Positions 1-4,723 of a stretch of 5,262 bases of DNA are shown here, piece after piece. The translations under genes were made by a program, and so were the position numbers. The stretch's first letter is position 1. Every line of letters begins with the position of its first letter. The stretch covers positions 1 to 5,262 of the forward strand of contig DKXC01000117.1 of assembly GCA_002492045.1 (NCBI GenBank), in the 5' to 3' direction. The notes under the pieces were generated by a model. It ran no database searches. It was given only the letters and a program-made list of their open reading frames with translations, and had not been told where the DNA came from. This DNA is from Micrococcaceae bacterium UBA7136. GTDB taxonomy: Bacteria > Actinomycetota > Actinomycetes > Actinomycetales > Micrococcaceae.

Positions 1-660
1 CCTACCCTTATGAATAAGCCTCACTTCATGAAACCCAAAATGGGCGATAGGATTTTTCTCAGAAAAATAGGAAACAAAAATGATAGAGGAATAATTTTAA
101 GCGGATACCTAAATCAAGATGCATACAGGGATAAGAAGTGGGATGACCCAAGCAAAACTACCACTTATTCATATATATCGATTGATTACATGCTTGAACC
201 AGGAAATTGCCTACCGGAAAAGACCATAGCTGATGCCATACCCTCATTGAGAAAACCTGGAAGGAGAGCAAATGATATATCCGACTACGCTAATCTACTA
301 GAAGACATTTGGGCTTCTTTCATTGAAGAGCAGCAGAAAGATAAAAAACAAAAATTAAAAGATCAATCTATTGAAATTGAACCTGAGTACCACTATTCCA
401 TCGCAAAGCGTCGCCTGCACCAAAAAAAGTTTCGCCAGCTCATTTTTGATAGCTATCCCAATGAGTGTGCAGTTTGCGGAATTAAGCAAATCGAAATTCT
501 CGACGCTGCACACATAATACCGGACAGCAAAGGTGGAAAATCAACGATTGAAAATGGAAGAATTCTTTGCAAGAACCATCATAAGGGACTTGACTCAGGT
601 TTATTTACCCTAGACGATTCGGGTGAAATTATATGGGAGGATGAAAATAATAAGTTCTAG
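1..660 (+). CDS. PUA/EVE-like + HNH endonuclease, probable type IV restriction enzyme (5' end outside window)
   Basis: The frame is open to the left edge, so the ATG at 10 is probably internal. Proteins of this type normally begin with about 40 residues containing a W-N-P motif before the G-D-R-I-F-L-R block, which here falls only 12 residues after that ATG. Counting from the ATG at 10, GDRIFLR (12-18) and RGIILSG (26-32) fit a PUA/EVE-like fold known to read modified bases. A charged Lys/Glu-rich linker spans about 100-135. The HNH nuclease follows: C153-x2-C156, A-A-H168-I-I-P, N182-G183, C187 and H190-H191. This gives both the zinc ligands and the metal-binding catalytic His/Asn set, so the domain looks intact. 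By family precedent (EVE-HNH enzymes) it would cut DNA carrying modified cytosine; that specificity is inference. The gene is visibly AT-rich compared with the rest of the window, suggesting recent acquisition. The HNH call is firm; the N-terminal call is fairly good. Confidence 0.85.
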   Translation, partial: PTLMNKPHFMKPKMGDRIFLRKIGNKNDRGIILSGYLNQDAYRDKKWDDPSKTTTYSYISIDYMLEPGNCLPEKTIADAIPSLRKPGRRANDISDYANLLEDIWASFIEEQQKDKKQKLKDQSIEIEPEYHYSIAKRRLHQKKFRQLIFDSYPNECAVCGIKQIEILDAAHIIPDSKGGKSTIENGRILCKNHHKGLDSGLFTLDDSGEIIWEDENNKF

Positions 661-795
661 CCATCCTAGCATCTAAAAATAAAAACCTCTGCAAACCTAT
701 TAAGCATAATTATTGAGATTGAATCTTCGCGGGTAACTATATTGAACCCAGTCCCCTTCATTATGAGATAATCATACCACTGATTTATGCTCTCT

Positions 796-810
796 AGACC
801 TGCCAGGTCT
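796..810. promoter_or_regulatory. 15-base palindrome upstream of the hsdR remnant, candidate operator
   Basis: AGACCTG-C-CAGGTCT is a perfect inverted repeat with 7-base arms and a one-base centre. It lies just upstream of where a -35 element would fall for the TATAAA box at 834-839. The position and odd-length symmetry fit a dimeric regulator site, but no regulator gene is visible in the window. Reading it as an operator is inference. Apart from this element and the candidate promoter, I see no convincing gene in 661-866. Confidence 0.35.
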
Positions 811-833
811 GTACTTAAATAGGTAGCGCCCAC

Positions 834-839
834 TATAAA
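834..839 (+). promoter_or_regulatory. Candidate -10 box (TATAAA) of the hsdR remnant
   Basis: TATAAA lies 27 bases upstream of the GTG at 867, leaving room for a short leader containing the Shine-Dalgarno sequence AGGAG at 854-858. The -35 region around 811-816 (GTACTT, 17-base spacing) is a poor match, so the promoter would be weak or activator-dependent. It presumably once drove the restriction-subunit gene. Confidence 0.3.
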
Positions 840-866
840 CACCCAGATTAGTCAGGAGCCCAGCCA

Positions 867-1173
867 GTGTCTCGCGTCCACCTTGAACGTTCATTGTAGC
901 AAGACATTTGCGCCCAGCTGGTTGCCCAGGGCTGAGCTCACCCCCAACCTCGGCAGGCTACGACGCCGTGCGGGCCCTCTACCCCACCGACGTCCTGGCC
1001 TGGCTAGAGACCAGTAACCCCAAAACTACGCCAGCCTTATCAAACCCGAGGCTGCCCCCGCCACCCGACAAGCCCAAGAAAAGCGGCTACTGGACAGGCT
1101 GTTCACCGAGCTCTCCGTCCCAGAGGAACAAGGCGGAGGCGCGTTCAAGGTCCTGCACAAATGCCAATACTAA
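867..1173 (+). pseudogene. hsdR: Decayed 5' remnant of type I restriction subunit R (hsdR)
   Basis: Reading across frames recovers the start of an HsdR protein. A GTG at 867, eight bases after AGGAG (854-858), opens S-R-V-H-L-E-R-S-L, then TAG at 897, then Q-D-I-C-A-Q-L-V-A-Q-G, then TGA at 933. The text continues in the next frame (A-E-L-T-P-N-L-G, 931-954), then in the third frame (G-Y-D-A-V-R-A-L-Y-P-T-D-V-L-A-W-L-E, from 956). Near 1022-1026 it shifts again to N-Y-A-S-L-I-K-P-E and on through L-L-D-R-L-F and G-G-G-A-F-K-V-L-H-K, ending at TAA 1171. The order (E-Q-D-I, GYD...LYP.DVLAWLE, LLDRL, GGG..KVL.K) follows the family's N-terminus as I remember it. Type I R subunits are about 1000 residues, so the nuclease core, helicase and C-terminus are missing. 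The enzyme cannot be functional. hsdM and hsdS are not in the window. Confidence 0.75.
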
Positions 1174-1366
1174 GACCGACTTCTACCAATCAAAGAAGGT
1201 GCGGGACGGGCTAGCCAACAAGCTCTGGGACTACAGCTCAGACACGGCAGACCTGATTGATTACGTGCGGAAGATGCCCCCTGAGCAGTTCATGACCTTC
1301 ATGCTAGAGATGGGCCTCTACGAGCTTCTGCGGGGTGAAAGAAAACTTGAAGAGGTAGGTAACTAG
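1160..1366 (+). pseudogene. Unidentified coding fragment fused downstream of the hsdR remnant
   Basis: This stretch keeps one frame and uses G/C-ending codons typical of real genes here. It contains K-K-V-R-D-G-L-A-N-K-L-W-D-Y, then D-T-A-D-L-I-D-Y-V-R-K-M-P-P-E-Q-F and M-T-F-M-L-E-M-G-L-Y-E-L-L. The predicted fold is mostly helical and soluble. I do not recognise the family. It does not match the part of HsdR that should follow the upstream remnant, so an internal deletion probably joins two originally separate stretches. It could be the tail of hsdR, or the end of another gene such as a small ribbon-helix-helix or partition-type protein. A GTG at 1199 could start a 55-residue protein, but no Shine-Dalgarno sequence precedes it at usable spacing. 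The same frame is open back to a TTG at 908 only because the frames of the decayed hsdR happen to lack stops there. Its TAG (1364-1366) lies two bases from the stop of the convergent ATPase gene. Confidence 0.4.
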
Positions 1367-1368
1367 AT

Positions 1369-3162
1369 CTATTCGGCGGAAAGCCTCTCAAGTATCCGTT
1401 CGGCTAGGTCTTCGACAGCTGCCCGGTAGTCGGCAGAGCCAGGCTCTGCCCGGCGGGCCACCGTCAAATCAAGGGCTGATTCCTTCAACCAGTCTGGAAG
1501 CTGGGCCCTAGCAATCCATAGCAAGGGCAAAAGATTCTCTTCCTCTAAGAAAGAAGCATCCCCCACCTGCTTAACCCAGCGGGGCGTCAGCACAGGAAGA
1601 AGCAGCTGAGGGCTCTGCTCAGGGGATTCCTGCATCTGCCCCAGAGTTTCAGCCAGCATTGCAGGCTCATCGTCAAGTATCAGCTCAAGCTCCAAACCCG
1701 ACAGGCCCTCAACAGCGTCAGCGACATCCCCCAGAAAACCGCGGATATCCCCCGCCAGGGCAGAACCATCATCAGCTGCCGCAAAACTAGCCAGCAGACG
1801 CACATCAGCATCGGGCTTTTCCCCAACATGCTCTACCTCTGCTAAAGGTTCAAGAACAGCCCCCCTGTCAGACCTAGCTACAAGCCCCTGCCACAAGCTA
1901 GCATCCCAAAGAGCAGCAAAAGGAAGCGCCCACACATTCTCGCCCAGCGGTAAAGGCTGAGTCACATTACAAACCACAAAACCCCGAGAAACCCGCTCAC
2001 CATAAAGCTCCTGAAAAGCCTTCAAGCCCCTCAAAAACTCGGGCTTAACCCGGGCAGAAGCCTTCACCTCAAGAGCAAGCAAGGCCCCCGAAGAATCACG
2101 CAGCACCAGATCAAGCTCAGTGTCCCGACTCTTAATCCGCTGACGCCAATGGAAGACCTCCACAGCACGATTAGCCCAGCCCGCATGAGCCTGAACCTGC
2201 TGCATCACCAAAGTCTCTAGCAGGCGTCCGCGTACATCGGCATCAAGCAGCTGAGCGTCACTACTAGATACCAAAGACCGAGCCGACAAGGCCACGTCAG
2301 CCGGAAAAAACTTAGCCGAAGACCGCAAAGACTTCTTAGAAGGCCGATGCAGGTTAGGTACCTCATAGACTAAGAAACGCTTCTCAAGGGCATCAAGATA
2401 GGCGTCAACGGTACGGCGGTCCATGGATAATTCCCTGCCCACCTCAGAAATGTTCAGCTCAGACGCAGGATGCCTCAAAATGTAAGACAGAATCTCTTGG
2501 GCGCGTAGCTGGTCAAAAGACTCCCCCGGCTTAACCTGTTGAGTCAGAATACTCCTGACACCCTCATCAATCGCCAGGCCCAGAGCAGGCAGGGCAGAAC
2601 TACCAGCAAAACGCCGGTACTGGGGCATGCCACCCAAAACAAGGGCATCAGAAGTGACCTCCAGTGGCTGAGCCTGCGCCCCTGCAAGCGGCAGAGCATC
2701 AAAGAGGGCATCTACCAGAGACCAGGCCTGTCCATCCCCTGACCTCATCTCTGCCTCGCTCAAAGGCTCCAAAGAAACCCGCAAGGCCCTACGGGCCAAA
2801 GGATCAGTACCGCCAAAACCACTCTGCCCGATACTTGAAGAGCCGGTCAGCAGTAGCCGAATAGAATCCTGAGACTCATCAAGAATCTGCTTAATGGCAA
2901 GGGGAAGCTCAGGCACCAGCTGGGCCTCATCAATAGCACAGGGCCAGTCCAGACTACGCAGCCAACCCACCGTGTCGCTCTCCACCAGGGCACGTAAGCC
3001 AGTGTCAGCCATTGAGTAGACTGCCTTGAGCTGCCCCTCACGGGCTAGCTTATTGACCAGGCTGGTCTTGCCGACAGCGCGAGCACCCTCGATAATCACC
3101 ACAGGCGATACTGCCAGCAGCTCAAGAATCTTAGGTTCAAGGAATCTAGGGTAGAGCGTCAT
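1369..3162 (-). CDS. COG1373-type ATPase (AAA_14 + DUF4143) with C-terminal TIR-like domain
   Basis: The preferred start is the ATG at 3162 (597 aa); family members start close to the Y-P-R-F-L motif, and the TTG at 3234 would put the operator repeats inside the gene. Domains in order: P-loop G-A-R-A-V-G-K-T-S (26-34), Walker B A-I-D-E (76-79), sensor-like L-T-G-S-S-S (105-110); winged-helix region (221-266); DUF4143 nuclease-like fold with G-R-L-L-E316, E-L-D351 and A-L-E365-V-K367, a PD-(D/E)xK arrangement. The usual family length ends near residue 420. An extra segment (454-597) reads as TIR-like: S-F-A-x-x-D-D, then L-D-D near 497, then L-L-P-V-L-T-P (521-527), then an acidic L-E-E-E-N helix (539-543) where the catalytic Glu of TIR enzymes would lie. 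The ATPase call is strong. The TIR call is moderate, and residues around the BB loop are degenerate. A soluble ATP-dependent sensor coupled to a TIR effector is inference. No Shine-Dalgarno sequence is present, so translation is probably leaderless. Confidence 0.85.
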   Translation of the reverse strand: MTLYPRFLEPKILELLAVSPVVIIEGARAVGKTSLVNKLAREGQLKAVYSMADTGLRALVESDTVGWLRSLDWPCAIDEAQLVPELPLAIKQILDESQDSIRLLLTGSSSIGQSGFGGTDPLARRALRVSLEPLSEAEMRSGDGQAWSLVDALFDALPLAGAQAQPLEVTSDALVLGGMPQYRRFAGSSALPALGLAIDEGVRSILTQQVKPGESFDQLRAQEILSYILRHPASELNISEVGRELSMDRRTVDAYLDALEKRFLVYEVPNLHRPSKKSLRSSAKFFPADVALSARSLVSSSDAQLLDADVRGRLLETLVMQQVQAHAGWANRAVEVFHWRQRIKSRDTELDLVLRDSSGALLALEVKASARVKPEFLRGLKAFQELYGERVSRGFVVCNVTQPLPLGENVWALPFAALWDASLWQGLVARSDRGAVLEPLAEVEHVGEKPDADVRLLASFAAADDGSALAGDIRGFLGDVADAVEGLSGLELELILDDEPAMLAETLGQMQESPEQSPQLLLPVLTPRWVKQVGDASFLEEENLLPLLWIARAQLPDWLKESALDLTVARRAEPGSADYRAAVEDLAERILERLSAE

Positions 3163-3168
3163 GGTCAA

Positions 3169-3188
3169 ATTGTACATCCGATGTACAA
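3169..3188 (-). promoter_or_regulatory. ATPase promoter: -10 box TACAAT overlapped by a perfect 19-base palindrome
   Basis: On the minus strand TACAAT (3174-3169) is followed by six bases and then the ATG at 3162. That is the spacing expected when transcription starts at the A of the start codon, which agrees with the missing Shine-Dalgarno sequence. The -35 region is poor. TTGTACATC-C-GATGTACAA (plus strand 3170-3188) is a perfect inverted repeat with 9-base arms that covers the -10 box. A bound protein would block RNA polymerase, so repression is the natural reading. The binder is unknown; autoregulation through the ATPase's own winged-helix region is a guess. Confidence 0.55.
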
Positions 3189-3235
3189 AGTTTTGCGCAC
3201 TGGATGTACAAAATGTCCAGTTTGCAATGTACAAA
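3181..3235. repeat. Three ATGTACAAA direct repeats at exact 23-base period (candidate operator array)
   Basis: Copies of ATGTACAAA begin at 3181, 3204 and 3227, exactly 23 bases apart each time. The first copy is also the right arm of the palindrome at 3170-3188, so its inverted partner lies at 3170-3177. The sequence between copies is only partly conserved: ACTGG or its complement CCAGT recurs at 3199-3203, 3217-3221 and 3243-3247. Twenty-three bases is slightly more than two helical turns, so bound proteins would stack with a small twist between them. The array lies wholly upstream of the preferred ATPase start. Confidence 0.7.
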
Positions 3236-3325
3236 GTTGCGGACTGGGGCCTAACAGCCGCTCAGACCCAGAAGGCAAGGTAAAGGCTGCCTGAATGTTT
3301 GCCCTAGGCTTCGATTCCCTCGGTT

Positions 3326-3331
3326 TAAACT
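3326..3331 (+). promoter_or_regulatory. -10 box (TAAACT) of the TIGR03085-family gene, leaderless configuration
   Basis: TAAACT ends seven bases before the ATG at 3339, so transcription would begin at or next to the start codon. No usable Shine-Dalgarno sequence is present; AGGGA at 3332-3336 is only two bases from the ATG. No good -35 is visible. This mirrors the arrangement at the divergent ATPase gene. Confidence 0.45.
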
Positions 3332-3338
3332 AGGGAAC

Positions 3339-4118
3339 ATGACTGCTTCTGCCCTGATTGCCGTTGAGCGCACCGCCCTGCTTGAAAGCCTCCAAGAGGC
3401 TGACCCCCAGGCCCCGACCCTCTGTGAAGGCTGGGAGAGCCGGCACCTGCTGGCCCACCTGCTCCTGCGAGAAAGCAAGCCCCTGGTGGCCGCCGGTGTT
3501 CTAGGCGGGCCCCTGGGCGCCCGAACAGACCGGCTTACCAAGCAGCTAGCAGATCAGCTGGCTAACCCCGATGACTATCGGCAGGGCCTCAAGGATTTCG
3601 CTGCCCTCCCCGGCTACCTGGGCATGCGTACCCGCTTCCCCCGGCTGGACCGGGCCATGAACCTACTAGAGTATTTTGTCCACACCGAGGACGTCCGCCG
3701 GGCTGGCCTGTCCCAGGGGCAGACGCCTGAGCCTCGCCAGTTGGCGGCAGGAGTTGAGCAGGCTCTCTGGAAGGATCTACAGGCCAGGGCTAAGGCTATG
3801 GCTGGCAAGAAGTACCCGGAGGGCCTGCTGTTAGAAGCCCCCGGCTATTCCCCTGCCCAGGTAGCAGTGATTCCCCCTGCCCCGGGCCAGCAGGCCACAG
3901 TTCTGACCGGCCAGCCCGGCGAACTAGCCCTCTACCTCTTTGGACGCCAAGAAGCGGCCCTAGTATCTGAGGCAGAGCGGGGAACAGATGGCCTAACCGC
4001 CACTGAGCGCGTCACATACGCTCAGCGAGCTCAATCTCTTCACAACACTCTTTCCCCTAGAGAACTCGAAAAAGCCTTCAATCATCTCTTCCGAGGAAAC
4101 TTCGGAAAGAAAAACTAA
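3339..4118 (+). CDS. TIGR03085-family metal-binding protein (DinB-like / mycothiol-dependent clan)
   Basis: The 259-residue protein opens with V-E-R-T-A-L-L and A-P-T-L-C-E-G-W (25-32), then L-L-A-H40-L-L-L-R and F-V-H115-T-E-D118-V-R-R. This is the signature of an actinobacterial family in the DinB / mycothiol-dependent maleylpyruvate isomerase superfamily. H40, H115 and D118 are the likely metal ligands of the four-helix bundle. A second domain (about 130-205) ends in the family's G-x-P-G-E-L-A-L-Y-L-F-G-R block (192-204). The substrate is unknown for this family; mycothiol-linked detoxification is inference from the clan. About 55 residues after F-G-R form a basic C-terminal tail that appears longer than usual. 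The ATG at 3339 fits the family N-terminus and the -10 box seven bases upstream. The gene is divergent from the ATPase and convergent with ribH. Confidence 0.85.
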   Translation: MTASALIAVERTALLESLQEADPQAPTLCEGWESRHLLAHLLLRESKPLVAAGVLGGPLGARTDRLTKQLADQLANPDDYRQGLKDFAALPGYLGMRTRFPRLDRAMNLLEYFVHTEDVRRAGLSQGQTPEPRQLAAGVEQALWKDLQARAKAMAGKKYPEGLLLEAPGYSPAQVAVIPPAPGQQATVLTGQPGELALYLFGRQEAALVSEAERGTDGLTATERVTYAQRAQSLHNTLSPRELEKAFNHLFRGNFGKKN

Positions 4119-4157
4119 ACCCCACCAGCCTTACTAAAAGAGGTGAGGTTTAGTTTT
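4111..4157. terminator. Bidirectional stem-loop terminator between the TIGR03085 gene and ribH
   Basis: Left arm 4111-4126 and right arm 4142-4157 are 16 bases each and pair except at one position. That position is a C-A mismatch in the plus transcript and a G-U pair in the minus transcript. The loop is 15 bases. The minus strand ends the stem with a run of T interrupted by one C (through about 4105), a strong intrinsic terminator for the ribH transcript. On the plus strand TTTT lies at the end of the arm, so termination there is weaker. The left arm includes the stop codon of the plus-strand gene. Confidence 0.8.
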
Positions 4158-4181
4158 AGAATCTGGCCCTACCAGCTGAAC

Positions 4182-4652
4182 CTAGCGTCCGGAGAGGGCC
4201 AGGAGGGTTTGGAGGGCGGCAGCAGTAGCCTCAAATCCCTTATCCTCGGAGGAGCCTGGCAGGCCAGCCCGGTCTAGGCCCTGCTGCTCCGTGTCGCAGG
4301 TCAGCACCCCAAAACCCACCGGCTTCTTAGACTCAATCGCCACCGTCGTCAGGCCCTGGGTAGCAGCCTGGCAGACGTAATCAAAATGGGGTGTGCCGCC
4401 GCGAATGACCACGCCCAAGGCCACCAGGGCGTCATAGTCCTCAGCCAGGGCAGCCGCTGCCACCGGAAGCTCAAAAGAACCCGGCACCCGAACAACTCGG
4501 GCCTCCAGGCCAGCCTGCTCAGCCGCCCGCAGAGCCCCATCTAGCAGACCGTCCATAATCTGCTGGTGCCAAGAAGCCGCAATAATAGCCAGCTTAACCC
4601 CCTCAAAATCCTTAGGGTTCAGCTGGGTCTTCGGTGCTCCAACTCCACTCAT
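4182..4652 (-). CDS. ribH: 6,7-dimethyl-8-ribityllumazine synthase
   Basis: This cytosolic enzyme condenses 5-amino-6-ribitylamino-uracil with 3,4-dihydroxy-2-butanone 4-phosphate to give 6,7-dimethyl-8-ribityllumazine, the penultimate riboflavin step. At 156 residues it has normal length. Visible family motifs are A-A-S-W28-H (the aromatic residue that stacks on the pyrimidine), P-G-S-F-E61 (57-61), G-V-V-I-R-G-G-T-P-H89-F-D-Y (H89 is the catalytic-site histidine) and G-V-L-T-C-D-T-E-Q-Q...L-D-R128-A-G (phosphate-binding arginine). All key residues are present, so it should be active, probably as a 60-mer or pentamer as in the family. The ATG at 4652 is supported by AAGGAGA (4665-4659) seven bases upstream. 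It lies 71 bases downstream of ribBA/ribA on the same strand, with no clear terminator between them, so co-transcription is likely. The strong stem-loop at 4111-4157 ends the operon. Confidence 0.97.
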   Translation of the reverse strand: MSGVGAPKTQLNPKDFEGVKLAIIAASWHQQIMDGLLDGALRAAEQAGLEARVVRVPGSFELPVAAAALAEDYDALVALGVVIRGGTPHFDYVCQAATQGLTTVAIESKKPVGFGVLTCDTEQQGLDRAGLPGSSEDKGFEATAAALQTLLALSGR

Positions 4653-4658
4653 ACTCTT

Positions 4659-4665
4659 TCTCCTT
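4659..4665 (-). promoter_or_regulatory. Shine-Dalgarno sequence of ribH
   Basis: AAGGAGA on the minus strand, with the GGAG core seven bases before the ATG, fixes the ribH start. It is the only strong Shine-Dalgarno sequence before an intact gene here; the ATPase and TIGR03085 genes lack one. Confidence 0.8.
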
Positions 4666-4723
4666 ACAGTCTTTTTCTAACAACAAAAATATTGACCGGC
4701 CCCACCCAGACCAGACAAAAAAT

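Noticed and set aside
760..772. AT-rich hairpin ATTAT / ATAAT in the gap after the HNH gene
   Set aside because: The arms are only five A/T pairs and no T-run follows, so it cannot be supported as a terminator.
908..1366. A single 152-residue gene starting at TTG 908
   Set aside because: Its first half is a wrong-frame reading of an hsdR remnant: recognisable HsdR text switches frames at about 932, 955 and 1024. No Shine-Dalgarno sequence precedes the TTG.
1364..1371. Palindrome TAGATCTA shared by the two convergent stop codons
   Set aside because: Eight bases that give each strand its TAG; probably coincidence of two stops two bases apart, with no sign of a terminator or recombination site.
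3181..3249. CRISPR-like array or plasmid iterons
   Set aside because: The repeat is only nine bases with a 23-base period, lies against a promoter, and has no cas or replication gene nearby, so an operator array fits better.
4089..4107. Small hairpin TTCCGA / TCGGAA near the end of the TIGR03085 gene
   Set aside because: It has six-base arms inside coding sequence without a following T-run. The longer stem at 4111-4157 explains termination better.
4653..4723. FMN riboswitch upstream of ribH
   Set aside because: The 71-base gap is too short for an RFN element and lacks its conserved paired segments. If present, the riboswitch would lie upstream of the operon, outside the window.
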